From Arthrobacter sp. YN (GTDB lineage Bacteria; Actinomycetota; Actinomycetes; Actinomycetales; Micrococcaceae), in NCBI RefSeq assembly GCF_002224285.1, contig NZ_CP022436.1:3658001-3722000 (forward strand): 64,000 nt of DNA, in the 5' to 3' direction. Each line of letters starts with the position of its first letter. Position 1 is the first letter of the stretch. The notes under the pieces are model-generated. The model ran no database searches. It saw only the letters and a list, made by a program, of their open reading frames with translations, and was not told the origin of the DNA. Shown one piece after another: positions 24,917 to 33,774 of this stretch. Made by a program: the position numbers and the translations under genes.

Positions 24917-24950
24917 GGAAGCCCCGCCCGGCGAACCGGGCGGGGCTTCC
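24917..24950 (-). terminator. Terminator of rplJL
   Basis: A perfect 15-bp GC-rich stem GGAAGCCCCGCCCGG with loop CGAA (24917-24931, 24936-24950) lies 15 bp beyond the rplL stop. On the minus strand it is followed by TGCGTTTA, a weak T-tract. The stem is symmetric and may also stop plus-strand transcripts. Confidence 0.75.
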
Positions 24951-24964
24951 ACAAGCAAGACGAG

Positions 24965-25342
24965 TTACTTGAGGGTAACTGTTGCGCCAGCTTCTTCGAG
25001 CTGAGCCTTGGCCTTCTCGGCAGCTTCCTTGGTGGCGCCTTCGAGAACAGCCTTCGGTGCGCTGTCAACCAGGTCCTTGGCTTCCTTGAGGCCGAGGGAG
25101 GTGATGGCGCGAACTTCCTTGATCACTGCGATCTTCTTGTCGCCAGCAGCTTCGAGAACGACGTCGAATTCAGTCTTCTCTTCAGCAGCTTCAGCAGCAC
25201 CGCCGGCAGCGGGGCCGGCAACTGCAACAGCAGCAGCCGTAACTTCGAAGGTCTCTTCGAAGAGCTTGACGAACTCGGAGAGCTCGATGATGGTCAGTTC
25301 CTTGAAAGCTTCAATGAGCTCTTCGTTGCTGAGCTTCGCCAT
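24965..25342 (-). CDS. rplL: 50S ribosomal protein L7/L12
   Basis: The 125-residue stalk protein has the N-terminal dimerisation helix ([17 protein letters not shown]), the Ala-rich hinge (residues 35-55) and the C-terminal factor-binding domain with [16 protein letters not shown] and [14 protein letters not shown]. It recruits translational GTPases to the ribosome. It lies 76 nt after rplJ and ends at a strong terminator. ATG 25342 has an AAGGA site upstream. Confidence 0.98.
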   Translation of the reverse strand: MAKLSNEELIEAFKELTIIELSEFVKLFEETFEVTAAAVAVAGPAAGGAAEAAEEKTEFDVVLEAAGDKKIAVIKEVRAITSLGLKEAKDLVDSAPKAVLEGATKEAAEKAKAQLEEAGATVTLK

Positions 25343-25418
25343 GGTGGCGTCCTTCCATTAGTTGGTGCAGATGCGGACCAGGCCGCTCCATGCACCGGAG
25401 TTTGATTGGGGGGAGAAC

Positions 25419-26021
25419 TTAGTTCTCTTCGGTTGCAGCTTCAGCGGCTTCGGCCGGAGCCGCAACCTCTTCAGCGGCAGCCTCAACAGCAGCCTCTTCA
25501 GCCGGAGCTTCTTCAGCGGCCGGTGCAGATGCGCCGCCCTCTTCTTCAAGCTTGAGGCGCAGGGCGTCGATGATGCGAGCAGCAGCGGATGCGGGAGCCT
25601 TGAGGACACCAGCAACGCGTGCAAGCTGCAGTTCGCGGGACTCGAGGGCTGCCAGTGCGGCAACTCCTGCTGCGTCCAATGCCTTGCCTTCGAAGACGCC
25701 GGTCTTGATAACCAGCTGCTTGTTGGCCTTGGCAAAGTCCGTCAGGCTCTTGGCAGCAGCAACAGCGTCACCCTTGATGAAGGCGATTGCAGTAGGGCCG
25801 GCGAGCTGATCGTTGAATGCTTCAACTCCAGCTTCCTTGGCTGCAATGGCACTCAGGGTGTTCTTGACGACCGAGAACTTGGTGTCCTGGCCGAGCGCAA
25901 CACGCAGTTCCTTGAGCTGTGCAACAGTGAGCCCGCGGTATTCGGTCAGGACAGCCGCGTTCGATTCCTTGAAATCGTTGGTGATCTCTGCAACTGCGGA
26001 GATCTTGCTAGGCGTTGTCAT
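25419..26021 (-). CDS. rplJ: 50S ribosomal protein L10
   Basis: The 200-residue protein starts MTTPSKISAVAEI at ATG 26021, preceded by GGAAGGAGG. It has the L10 rRNA-binding N-terminal domain (TEYRGLTVAQLKELR, KNTLSAIAAKEAG) and the C-terminal helix that binds L7/L12 dimers. An unusually Ala/Glu-rich tail (last 35 residues or so) extends beyond it. L10 anchors the stalk and in many bacteria represses its own mRNA. The leader here contains a terminator, see the separate entry. Confidence 0.98.
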   Translation of the reverse strand: MTTPSKISAVAEITNDFKESNAAVLTEYRGLTVAQLKELRVALGQDTKFSVVKNTLSAIAAKEAGVEAFNDQLAGPTAIAFIKGDAVAAAKSLTDFAKANKQLVIKTGVFEGKALDAAGVAALAALESRELQLARVAGVLKAPASAAARIIDALRLKLEEEGGASAPAAEEAPAEEAAVEAAAEEVAAPAEAAEAATEEN

Positions 26022-26079
26022 AACCCTCCTTCCGGGGAATAAAGCCGGTCTTCCGGGTCCCCGCTCACGAGAGCTAAAA

Positions 26080-26110
26080 CGAAAAAACGCCCCGCGCAGA
26101 TGCACGGGGC
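26080..26110 (-). terminator. Intrinsic terminator in the rplJ leader (possible attenuator)
   Basis: On the minus strand GCCCCG (26110-26105), a 10-nt loop and CGGGGC (26094-26089) are followed by GTTTTTTC. This is a textbook terminator 59 bp before the rplJ start codon. A second hairpin, CACAGA / TCTGTG (26120-26136), precedes it. It could end read-through from the GNAT genes or act as an L10-controlled attenuator. The short distance to rplJ, with no good promoter between, favours attenuation. Confidence 0.75.
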
Positions 26111-26323
26111 TTGGCTCAACACAGACTGAATCTGTGGAGACTTGCTTCGTTCACCTGCGCCGGCCGCCCTATGTTCAGGGTCCTTCGTCAAGGAATTCAC
26201 TTTAGCCTCAAGGGCGTAGCTGCAGAATTGAGCTTCGCTCGAAAGAGTGGATTCCCATCAACCGACGGTCTTTGGTAATTCAAGGTTACGGGAGAGTGTT
26301 CCCCAAACCAAATCGACGGCGGA

Positions 26324-27475
26324 CTAGTCCGACAACGTCGTGTCCTTGCCCCGTCCGGGAAGTTCCTTCTGCCAGAGTCCGGTGACGCCCGCCGTCGTAA
26401 ACCCCAACTGCTTGTTCACTGTGAGGAGGTAGCGGTTCTCGGGCGCGTTCCATGTGTAGATCACCCGGGCATCAGGGAACTGCTCGCTGAGCCGTTCCAT
26501 GTTGGCCACCTTGATCAGCAGGCCCAGCTTGTTGCCCCGGTGTTCCTGGAGGACCAAGGTGTCGTCTTGGAAAACCACGTCCTGGCGGTGCGCCAGGACG
26601 CTGATGGTGGTCAGGCCCACCAAGCGTCCGCTCTCACCATGCTCGACGGCGGTGACCACCGTGCGCCGGCCCTGCGCCAAGGCGGCGTCTTCGGTGTCGC
26701 GGAGTACGACGGGATCGAACACCATGCCGCTTGCCTCGACCTCGGGGGCGTCTTCTTCACCCTCATCGCGGACCACCTCGCCGGCAGCATTTTCCAACGC
26801 CGCCACGGCTTCAAGCCACGGTTCAGGGCAGCGGTCCGTCCAGTGGTGCAATACATAGCGGCCACCGTTGGCTTCCTCGGCCTCCACCTGCAGGTCGCCC
26901 ACCAGTTTGGAATCGAGGGGCAGGACGCAGGAGCTGAACTGCTCAATGTGCTGCAGGGTGTAGCCGGCACGTTTGGCAAAATCCACTTCCCTGCTGCTCA
27001 CGGGAATAAAGCCCGCACCACTTCCAGGGATCAGCTGGTCCTCGGGGACCTCAGTCAGAGATGTTGCAGGATGGTTGGTGTCCACCAGGATCATGGTCCT
27101 GCCCTCTGCCCTCGCCAGTTGTTCGGCGGCTTCAAGCAATTGCCGCCCGACGCCCTGGCTTTGATACTCAGGCAGGATATCCAAGGTGAATTCGGCCAGG
27201 TCCATGTTGTCGGCCAAGGGCAAGGCAATATCCACGGTACCCACTATGGCGCCATCCACCTTGGCCACCAGGATGATCTGGCGCTCATAGGGATCGGAGA
27301 ACTCCAGCAGCTTCTCCAGGGGGGTATAAGCGAGGTCGTCGCTCCCCCAGGTCTCCATGCGTACCCGTCGGCCTACTTCCACAGCATCCAGGAAATCAGC
27401 GGCGTCGGGGCTGTCCAGGGTGTCAGGCACCCACAGCTGCTCGACGTGAACGGTCTTTGCCTCGTCTACAGTCAT
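26324..27475 (-). CDS. Two-domain GNAT family N-acetyltransferase (first paralogue)
   Basis: The 383-residue protein has two GNAT-like halves. The first carries the acetyl-CoA loop ILPEYQSQGVGRQLLEAAE (about residues 102-120), and the second EHRGNKLGLLIKVANMERL followed by YTWNAPENRYLLTVNKQLGF. The substrate is unknown. ATG 27475 overlaps the TGA of the upstream paralogue (ATGA), so coupling is likely; an ATG six codons earlier (27493) is an alternative. The C-terminal half is clearly similar to that of the next gene, which suggests a tandem duplication. Confidence 0.85.
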   Translation of the reverse strand: MTVDEAKTVHVEQLWVPDTLDSPDAADFLDAVEVGRRVRMETWGSDDLAYTPLEKLLEFSDPYERQIILVAKVDGAIVGTVDIALPLADNMDLAEFTLDILPEYQSQGVGRQLLEAAEQLARAEGRTMILVDTNHPATSLTEVPEDQLIPGSGAGFIPVSSREVDFAKRAGYTLQHIEQFSSCVLPLDSKLVGDLQVEAEEANGGRYVLHHWTDRCPEPWLEAVAALENAAGEVVRDEGEEDAPEVEASGMVFDPVVLRDTEDAALAQGRRTVVTAVEHGESGRLVGLTTISVLAHRQDVVFQDDTLVLQEHRGNKLGLLIKVANMERLSEQFPDARVIYTWNAPENRYLLTVNKQLGFTTAGVTGLWQKELPGRGKDTTLSD

Positions 27476-28578
27476 CCCAGCCGTTTCTGCCATTCGCCTT
27501 CAAAGCCGGAGGGCTTGAATCCCAGGGCGATATTAATGGCCAGCATATGCCGGTTTTCATTGGCGTTCCATGTCATCACCGACGTGGCGTCGGGCCAGAG
27601 CTCCTTTGCGCGACGAAGATTGGCGATCTTGACCAGCATCCCCAAGCGGTGACCGCGGTGTCCAGGAGCCACCAACGTGTCCTCCTGGTAGATCACGGCA
27701 GGCAGGGCGGGGCGATGGGTCAGGACCGTGTAGGCAGCCAGCTCACCTGTGGCGTCGTGGCGGGCAACCGCCACCACCGGGTCAACACCGCCCGACTTCC
27801 ATGTGGATTCTTCCTGGCGTACCCGGGCGGCATCCCAGTCCTCGCCCTCCCAGCCCAACCCGGCGATAGGCACTTCCGTGCTCATGAGGCTCTTGAGGCG
27901 TGCGAAGACGTCCACCAGATGGTCCGGGCACCGGTCCTGCCAGGCGATGACGCTGTACCCGGCAGCCCGCTGCGTAGCCTCAGCCTCGAGGTCCCGCAGA
28001 ATCTTCTCCCCCACAGGGAAAGCCAGCGTGCTGTTGGTTTCCACCTGTTCCAGCGAGAACCCATGATGGAGGGCGAACAGGGTTGATGCGGAATCCCGCG
28101 GGACACCGCCGGTGCCGGACTTGGCCTCCAGCAACCGGGCGCGCTCCGTGGCCGGCCCGAGTGGCTCCTCGCAGTACCCGTCAAAGGAGATACGGTCCCT
28201 TCCGCGTGCCAGTTCCTCCAAGACCCCAAGGATGGCGGATCCAAACCCGCGCCGCCGGAAAGGTGCCGCGACCAGGACGTCCACGCCCGCCGTCGTCGTG
28301 TTTTCGCTCAGTGGCAGGGTCAGCGTTCCCCTGCCCACCACGGCGCCATCGAGATACGCCAGGAACACCTGCCGCTCCTCGTACTCACTCCCCCGCCAAA
28401 AGGCAGCCGCTTCGGCCAACGTGGGACAACGGTCCCGGTTGCCCCAGAGCTCCAGCTGGTGGGCAACGTCCAGCCCATGGAAAGCTTGGAATTCCGACGC
28501 ATCGTCGCCAAGCTGGACAGGCACGGGGATTCGTTCGACGGATAGCCCGACAGGGACGGAAGAGTTCGACGACGACAC
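27472..28578 (-). CDS. Two-domain GNAT family N-acetyltransferase (second paralogue)
   Basis: The 368-residue product has the N-terminal GNAT loop VAAPFRRRGFGSAILGVLE and the C-terminal loop GHRGHRLGMLVKIANLRR with TWNANENRHMLAINIALGF, parallel to the downstream paralogue. Family members transfer acetyl groups from acetyl-CoA; the acceptor is unknown here. The frame is open to 28647, but GTG 28578 lies 7 nt after a TAGGCT -10 hexamer, which fits a leaderless transcript. A terminator for rplA lies just upstream, so this pair is its own operon. Confidence 0.82.
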   Translation of the reverse strand: MSSSNSSVPVGLSVERIPVPVQLGDDASEFQAFHGLDVAHQLELWGNRDRCPTLAEAAAFWRGSEYEERQVFLAYLDGAVVGRGTLTLPLSENTTTAGVDVLVAAPFRRRGFGSAILGVLEELARGRDRISFDGYCEEPLGPATERARLLEAKSGTGGVPRDSASTLFALHHGFSLEQVETNSTLAFPVGEKILRDLEAEATQRAAGYSVIAWQDRCPDHLVDVFARLKSLMSTEVPIAGLGWEGEDWDAARVRQEESTWKSGGVDPVVAVARHDATGELAAYTVLTHRPALPAVIYQEDTLVAPGHRGHRLGMLVKIANLRRAKELWPDATSVMTWNANENRHMLAINIALGFKPSGFEGEWQKRLG

Positions 28579-28585
28579 GCACCAC

Positions 28586-28591
28586 AGCCTA
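28586..28591 (-). promoter_or_regulatory. -10 hexamer for probable leaderless GNAT operon
   Basis: TAGGCT on the minus strand ends 7 nt before the GTG start at 28578. This leaves no room for a ribosome site and implies a transcript starting at or next to the start codon. Confidence 0.5.
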
Positions 28592-28628
28592 CGGCGCACC
28601 ACTGCCGGTGAACAGGGAACAAGGCAAG

Positions 28629-28664
28629 AAAAAGGACCGCCCGGCATAGCCGGACGGTCCTTTA
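28629..28664 (-). terminator. Terminator of rplKA
   Basis: The stem AAAGGACCG(T)CCGGC / GCCGG(G)CGGTCCTTT with loop near TATG (28631-28663) is followed on the minus strand by TTC. It lies about 25 bp after the rplA stop. Confidence 0.85.
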
Positions 28665-28686
28665 TCAGAGCCAGTGCTCGCGAAGC

Positions 28687-29394
28687 TTACGCGTCGGTGA
28701 GAACCTTGGTGACGTTCGGGTCAACGGTGATGCCCGGACCGAACGTGGTGGCGACGGTAGCCTTCTGGATGTAGCGGCCCTTGGAAGCGGACGGCTTCAA
28801 GCGAAGCACCTCTTCCAGTGCAGCTGCGTAGTTCTCGGCCAGCTTGTTGGCGTCGAAGGAAACCTTGCCGATGATGAAGTGCAGGTTCGAGTGCTTGTCG
28901 ACGCGGAAGTCGATCTTGCCACCCTTGATGTCGTTGACAGCCTTGGTGACATCCGGGGTAACCGTACCGGTCTTCGGGTTCGGCATCAGGTTACGCGGGC
29001 CGAGGACCTTACCGAGGCGGCCAACCTTGCCCATGAGGTCAGGGGTTGCCACTGCGGCGTCGAAGTCGGTCCAGCCGGCTGCGATCTTTTCGATCAGGTC
29101 ATCGGAACCAACGAAGTCGGCGCCGGCGGCGATTGCTGCTTCAGCCTTGTCGCCGGTTGCGAAAACGAGGACGCGGGCGGTCTTACCGGTGCCGTGCGGC
29201 AGGTTGACGGTGCCACGAACCATCTGGTCGGCCTTACGCGGGTCAACGCCCAAACGGAAAGCTACCTCAATGGTTGCGTCGAACTTGGAAGGGTTGGTGT
29301 CCTTCGCGAGGGTGATGGCTTCGATCGGGGCGTAGACCTTGTCTGCCTCGATCTTGGCTACGGCTGCCTCATATGCTTTGCTGCGCTTTGCCAT
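28687..29394 (-). CDS. rplA: 50S ribosomal protein L1
   Basis: The 235-residue protein starts [15 protein letters not shown] at ATG 29394. Conserved L1 segments are [31 protein letters not shown] (the signature near residue 140) and a C-terminal FGPGITVD. L1 forms the mobile stalk at the E-site and in E. coli represses its own operon. It follows rplK by about 145 nt and is ended by a terminator. Confidence 0.98.
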   Translation of the reverse strand: MAKRSKAYEAAVAKIEADKVYAPIEAITLAKDTNPSKFDATIEVAFRLGVDPRKADQMVRGTVNLPHGTGKTARVLVFATGDKAEAAIAAGADFVGSDDLIEKIAAGWTDFDAAVATPDLMGKVGRLGKVLGPRNLMPNPKTGTVTPDVTKAVNDIKGGKIDFRVDKHSNLHFIIGKVSFDANKLAENYAAALEEVLRLKPSASKGRYIQKATVATTFGPGITVDPNVTKVLTDA

Positions 29395-29540
29395 GCTGCT
29401 GTTTCTCCTTGTGCAGTTGTGGTCTGCGGACCGCGCTGGGCCCTGCCACAGTCGTGGATCCGGCAAGGATCCTGCGACATTTCAAATGTTTCAGATGCCG
29501 GTTGCCCGGCGGGTGAAGGCCATGAGGCCTTCGAAGACTA

Positions 29541-29972
29541 CTAGCCTTCTACGGTGATACCCATGGAGCGGGCGGTGCCGGCGATGATCAGGGCAGCAGC
29601 CTTGATGTCGTTGGCGTTGAGGTCTTCCATCTTGGTGGAAGCAATTTCCTCAACCTGTGCCTGGGTCAGCTTGGCAACCTTGACGGTGTGCGGGGTAGCT
29701 GAACCCTTGGCGACGCCTGCAGCCTTCTTGATGAGCTCTGCAGCCGGCGGGGTCTTGGTGATGAAGGTGAAGGAACGGTCTTCGTAGACCGTGATTTCCA
29801 CCGGGATAACGTTTCCGCGCTGGGATTCCGTTGCAGCGTTGTACGCCTTGCAGAATTCCATGATGTTGACACCGTGCTGGCCAAGCGCAGGACCGATCGG
29901 CGGGGCCGGGTTAGCGGCACCTGCCTGGATCTGCAGCTTGATGAGGCCGGTGACCTTCTTCTTGGGAGCCAA
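29541..29972 (-). CDS. rplK: 50S ribosomal protein L11
   Basis: The 143-residue protein has the N-terminal proline-rich segment [19 protein letters not shown], which is also the thiopeptide-binding and RelA-sensing domain, and the rRNA-binding C-terminal domain with [15 protein letters not shown]. The start codon is TTG at 29972, with AAGGA seven bases upstream. It lies about 130 nt downstream of nusG and leads the rplK-rplA unit. Confidence 0.98.
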
Positions 29973-30102
29973 TGTAGGGTCCTTCTCTCAATAGCTTCCT
30001 GGGGCACAGGAGCGCGTCCCAGGTTTTTGGCCGCCATGGCGAGGCGGCCGGCCGCTCCCGAACTGCTAAGCAGGCAGGACTGGAGCGAAATTTTGGAATC
30101 AG

Positions 30103-30957
30103 CTAGATCTTGGTGACCTGGTTGAATGCGAGCGTCACCGGGGTTTCGCGCTCGAAGATCGAGACCAGGACCACCAGGGTCTGGGACTCGGGCTTGATCT
30201 CGGAGATCGTAGCCGGAAGGGTCTCGAACGGGCCCTCCTTGACGATGACCGACTCGCCGACCTCGAAGTCGACGGCCACGGGAGCCTGGTTCTGCTTGTT
30301 GACCGGCTTGCCCTGCTCTGCCTGCTCTTCTTCGAAGACCGGGGCGAGCATGGAGAAGACCTCGTCAAGGCGCAGCGGCACGGGGTTGTGGGCGTTGCCC
30401 ACGAAGCCGGTGACGCCAGGGGTGTGGCGAACGGCGCCCCAGGAGGCGTCGGTCAGGTCCATGCGGACCAGGACGTAGCCGGGAATGCGAACGCGGTTGA
30501 TGACCTTGCGCTGCGCGTTCTTGATCTCGACGACCTCTTCCATGGGGACCTGGATTTCGAAGATGTAATCTTCCATGTCCAGGGTCTGGATGCGGGTCTC
30601 AAGGTTTGCCTTCACGCGGTTTTCATAACCTGCGTAGGAGTGGATGACATACCAGTCACCTTCCTGGCGGCGCAGCTTACCCTTGAATTCTTCCGCCGGA
30701 TCGGCCGGAGCTGCAGCAGCAGCGGCTGCCAGGTCGTCGCCGTCGGACTCTTCCGAAGCGTCGTCCTCATCTGCAACATCGCCGGACGCGTCATCAGATT
30801 CGGCGTCGACGTCAGCTTCGAAGTCCTCTTCGGAATCGTCGGCGTCGGCAGATTCGGGCGCAGCAGAATCAACCTCGGACTCTTCCGCAGCCTCAACTGC
30901 AGCGCCCTCAGTTTCTTCCAGCTCAGTCTCGTTTACCTCGAGCTCCTGCTCAGACAC
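30103..30957 (-). CDS. nusG: Transcription termination/antitermination factor NusG, with acidic N-terminal extension
   Basis: The 284-residue protein starts at GTG 30957, preceded by AGGAG; the frame reaches back 10 codons further without a ribosome site. Residues 1 to about 95 are a disordered Asp/Glu/Ser/Ala-rich extension. They are followed by the NGN domain ([19 protein letters not shown]) and the C-terminal KOW domain ([19 protein letters not shown]). NusG binds RNA polymerase and links it to Rho or to S10. Acidic extensions are known from actinobacterial NusG; E. coli NusG is only 181 residues. Confidence 0.97.
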   Translation of the reverse strand: MSEQELEVNETELEETEGAAVEAAEESEVDSAAPESADADDSEEDFEADVDAESDDASGDVADEDDASEESDGDDLAAAAAAAPADPAEEFKGKLRRQEGDWYVIHSYAGYENRVKANLETRIQTLDMEDYIFEIQVPMEEVVEIKNAQRKVINRVRIPGYVLVRMDLTDASWGAVRHTPGVTGFVGNAHNPVPLRLDEVFSMLAPVFEEEQAEQGKPVNKQNQAPVAVDFEVGESVIVKEGPFETLPATISEIKPESQTLVVLVSIFERETPVTLAFNQVTKI

Positions 30958-31008
30958 TTGGTCTCCTGCTTCCTCATTGCCTAACATGCCTATTTAAATG
31001 GCTCAATT

Positions 31009-31061
31009 CCGCAAACCCCGCAAAATTCCTGAACTACCAAGGAATTTCACACAGTTTGCGG
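31009..31061. other. Nested inverted repeats between secE and nusG
   Basis: The outer arms CCGCAAAC (31009-31016) / GTTTGCGG (31054-31061) enclose inner arms AAATTCCT (31023-31030) / AGGAATTT (31040-31047). No T-tract follows. The structure could fold in the mRNA between secE and nusG and may control nusG expression or mRNA processing. Confidence 0.55.
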
Positions 31062-31071
31062 ACAGATCCGC

Positions 31072-31338
31072 TTAGCGGTCCGTAGCGCCTGACCCACCAA
31101 AGACCCAGCTGACTCCCGTGCCGAAGGCCAGGTCCAGAAGGGTGACGATGAGCATCATGATGGCCACGAACACCAGCACCACGAGCGTGTAATTGATCAG
31201 TTCCTTGCGGGTGGGAGCAACGACCTTCTTCAGTTCACCAATGACCTGGCGGACGAAGAGAGCAATACGGGCGAAGAAGCCACGATCGGCTTTCTTGGCG
31301 GGACGGCCCTTCGAGCTGCTGGCAGCTGTTTCGGTCAC
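31072..31338 (-). CDS. secE: Preprotein translocase subunit SecE
   Basis: The 88-residue product has a basic cytosolic N-terminus (SSKGRPAKKADRGFF), the amphipathic cytosolic helix VRQVIGELKKVVAPTRKEL and one C-terminal transmembrane helix (about residues 50-75). SecE clamps the SecY channel. GTG 31338 is chosen because GAGG lies five bases upstream; a GTG five codons earlier (31353) is possible. It stands between tRNA-Trp and nusG, the conserved bacterial order. Confidence 0.95.
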   Translation of the reverse strand: MTETAASSSKGRPAKKADRGFFARIALFVRQVIGELKKVVAPTRKELINYTLVVLVFVAIMMLIVTLLDLAFGTGVSWVFGGSGATDR

Positions 31339-31433
31339 CTGATCCTCACTCACCTTGCAAAGTCGTTGACCCGACTCTGATCAGAGCCATGGTTGCTGCG
31401 CTTGCCCCGGCGTTTCCGCCGGGACAGCTTGCG

Positions 31434-31506
31434 CAGGGCAGACAGGACTCGAACCTGCAACCTGCGGTTTTGGAGACCGCTGCGCTACCAATTGCGCCAC
31501 TACCCT
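31434..31506 (-). tRNA. tRNA-Trp (anticodon CCA)
   Basis: The 73-nt sequence folds as a cloverleaf. The acceptor AGGGTAG pairs with CTGCCCT with one G-U pair, the D-arm contains GCGCAATTGGTAGCGC, the anticodon stem GCGGT holds the loop with CCA at 31473-31471, and the T-arm has TTCGAGT. The discriminator is G and the 3' CCA is not encoded. The position directly upstream of secE is conserved in actinobacteria. Confidence 0.97.
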
Positions 31507-31758
31507 ATGGATCGAATCCATGTTTCAGGCCGCACTTCAGCCTGTGGTGCTTTTCAACACCGGTGAACCAGTCTACGCAAGAATTTCGCGATAGTCGAAC
31601 CGGCCCATTTCCGGTCCTCCCAGCCCCAAAAACCTGTGACCAGCATTATCAGTCACAAAGTCCAGCGGGCACCCGGGAGGTCCGCAGAACAGCATAAGGT
31701 AGTTTACGTCGAATCCCATCATCCAGCCCACGAGCTGCCTGCGAAGAACGGTACATAG
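31507..31758. other. Divergent spacer between tRNA-Trp and the aminotransferase gene
   Basis: About 250 bases without a gene. It should contain the promoter of the tRNA-Trp-secE-nusG unit on the minus strand and that of the aminotransferase on the plus strand. I could not identify either with confidence. Confidence 0.4.
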
Positions 31759-32988
31759 ATGTCTGCCGGAACAACTACCGCCCGCATTTCACAGCGAATC
31801 TCCGCCATTGCCGAGTCCGCCACCCTTGCCGTTGATGCCAAGGCCAAGGCACTGAAGGCCGCGGGCCGCCCCGTGATCGGTTTCGGTGCCGGGGAACCCG
31901 ATTTTCCCACCCCGGATTACATCGTCCAGGCCGCCATTGAAGCTGCGGGCCAGCCGAAGTACCACCGCTACTCCCCCGCCGGCGGTCTCCCTGAGCTGAA
32001 GAAGGCCATCGCAGAGAAGACCCTGCGGGACTCCGGCTACCAGGTTGACCCCTCCCAGGTCCTGGTGACCAACGGCGGCAAGCAGGCGGTCTACAACACT
32101 TTCGCTACGTTGGTGGATCCGGGCGACGAGGTCATCATTCCCACCCCGTTCTGGACCACCTACCCGGAAGCCATCCGCCTCGCCGGCGGCGTGCCCGTTG
32201 AGGTCTTCGCCGGTCCGGAACAGGGCTACCTGGTGACCGTCGAGCAGCTGGAAGCAGCCGTGACGGACCGGACCAAGATCCTGCTGTTCGTTTCCCCGTC
32301 CAACCCCACCGGTGCCGTGTACAGCCCGGAGCAGGTTGCGGAGATCGGCAAGTGGGCCGCGTCCAAGGGCCTGTGGGTTGTCACGGACGAAATTTACGAG
32401 CACCTGACCTACGACGGAGTGGAGTTCACCTCCATCGCCACTGCCGCTCCCGAACTGGGCGACAAAGTTGTCATCCTCAATGGTGTGGCCAAGACCTATG
32501 CCATGACCGGATGGCGCGTGGGCTGGATGATTGGCCCGGCCGACGTCATCAAGGCAGCCACCAACCTGCAGTCGCACGCGACGTCCAACGTCTCCAACAT
32601 CATGCAGGTCGCCGCCGCCGCTGCCCTCACGGGTCCGCTGACCGCCGTCGACGAAATGAAGGTAGCCTTCGACCGCCGCCGCAAGGCGATCGTCGCCGGC
32701 CTCAACGCAATTGACGGCGTTGAATGCCCGACGCCGACCGGCGCCTTCTATGTGTACGCGGATGTCCGCGGGCTGCTGGGTAAGGAATTTGAGACCTCCA
32801 ACGGTCCCGTCCGCCCTTCCACCTCTGCCGAACTCGCCACCCTGATCCTCGACGAGGTTGAGGTAGCCGTGGTTCCGGGCGAAGCGTTCGGCCCCTCCGG
32901 CTATGTCCGCCTGTCCTACGCTTTGGGCGACGAAGACCTCGCCGAGGGTGTCCGCCGTATCCAGGAATTCCTGGGCAAGGCCAAGTAG
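31759..32988 (+). CDS. Class I pyridoxal-phosphate aminotransferase, aspartate type
   Basis: The 409-residue enzyme is a group I-gamma (AspB-like) aminotransferase. The PLP lysine is Lys245 in [15 protein letters not shown], the cofactor-stacking segment is [10 protein letters not shown] (179-188), [11 protein letters not shown] holds the ring-binding Asp and Tyr, and an Arg near the C-terminus (GYVRLSYA) binds the alpha-carboxylate. It probably interconverts aspartate and oxaloacetate. The same type of gene adjoins tRNA-Trp-secE in other actinobacteria. ATG 31759 has only a weak purine site. A strong terminator follows. Confidence 0.93.
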   Translation: MSAGTTTARISQRISAIAESATLAVDAKAKALKAAGRPVIGFGAGEPDFPTPDYIVQAAIEAAGQPKYHRYSPAGGLPELKKAIAEKTLRDSGYQVDPSQVLVTNGGKQAVYNTFATLVDPGDEVIIPTPFWTTYPEAIRLAGGVPVEVFAGPEQGYLVTVEQLEAAVTDRTKILLFVSPSNPTGAVYSPEQVAEIGKWAASKGLWVVTDEIYEHLTYDGVEFTSIATAAPELGDKVVILNGVAKTYAMTGWRVGWMIGPADVIKAATNLQSHATSNVSNIMQVAAAAALTGPLTAVDEMKVAFDRRRKAIVAGLNAIDGVECPTPTGAFYVYADVRGLLGKEFETSNGPVRPSTSAELATLILDEVEVAVVPGEAFGPSGYVRLSYALGDEDLAEGVRRIQEFLGKAK

Positions 32989-33003
32989 CAACCGGCCAAC
33001 GCG

Positions 33004-33044
33004 AACGCTCTTCCACCACGGCAGGTGGAAGAGCGTTTTCGTTT
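33004..33044 (+). terminator. Terminator of the aminotransferase gene
   Basis: A perfect 14-bp stem AACGCTCTTCCACC with a 6-nt loop (33004-33017, 33024-33037) is followed by TTCGTTT, 16 bp after the stop codon. Confidence 0.88.
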
Positions 33045-33099
33045 AAGGCGCGGGAAGTGAGAGTGCGATCGGGAAAACCCTACGGGATGTGAGAGAGGG

Positions 33100-33774
33100 T
33101 TAGAGGAGGCGGCGCTCGGCCGCCCACTTGGTGAGCTCGTGGCGGCTGGAGAGCTGGAGCTTCCTCAGGACGGCCGAAACGTGGGTCTCCACGGTCTTGA
33201 TGGAAATGAAGAGTTCCTTGGCCACTTCCTTGTAGCTGTATCCCCGGGCGATGAGCCTCATGACTTCGAGTTCGCGCGCCGAGAGCTTATCCAGTTCGTC
33301 GTCCGCGATATCCGCCGGAGCAGTGCCGAACGCATCCAGCACGAAGCCCGCAAGCCGCGGTGAGAAGACGGCGTCGCCATCGGCCACCCTGATCACGGCA
33401 TCGGAAATCTCTTTGCCCGAGATGGTCTTGGTGACATAGCCCCGGGCACCGGCACGGATGACGGAGACCACGTCCTCGGCTGCGTCCGAGACACTGAGCG
33501 CCAGGAAACTGGTGGTTCCCAGCAACGCGGCCGATCCAGCAATGACCTCACGGCCGCCACCACCCAGTCCGCCGGGAAGGTGAACGTCCAGGAGCACCAC
33601 CTCGGGGCGGGCTTCGGCAATGACGGCAATGGCCTGCTCCACCGTTCCGGCCTCTCCTACGACGTCCATGCGGGCATCGAGATCGGCTTTCAGCCCGGAC
33701 CGGAAGATGGTGTGGTCATCGACGATCACCACCCGCACCGTGCGTCCTGGACCGTTCTGGGGGTTGGTGCTCAT
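33100..33774 (-). CDS. LuxR/NarL-type response regulator of the PspC system
   Basis: The 224-residue protein has a receiver domain (RVVIVDDHTIFRSGL, phosphoacceptor Asp63 in LLDVHLPGG, Lys in VTKTISG) and a C-terminal LuxR-type helix-turn-helix (LSARELEVMRLIARGYSYKE, SIKTVETHVSAVLRKL). It overlaps the kinase gene by four bases (ATGA), so the two form a two-component pair. The spacing between Asp63 and the end of the receiver is slightly enlarged by a Gly-rich loop (GGLGGGG). Its targets are probably the divergent PspC genes; that is inference. Confidence 0.92.
   Translation of the reverse strand: MSTNPQNGPGRTVRVVIVDDHTIFRSGLKADLDARMDVVGEAGTVEQAIAVIAEARPEVVLLDVHLPGGLGGGGREVIAGSAALLGTTSFLALSVSDAAEDVVSVIRAGARGYVTKTISGKEISDAVIRVADGDAVFSPRLAGFVLDAFGTAPADIADDELDKLSARELEVMRLIARGYSYKEVAKELFISIKTVETHVSAVLRKLQLSSRHELTKWAAERRLL

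Noticed and set aside
30029..30049. Hairpin GGCCGCC / GGCGGCC between nusG and rplK as a terminator.
   Set aside because: On the minus strand it is followed by A residues rather than a T-tract, and rplK is expected to be co-transcribed.
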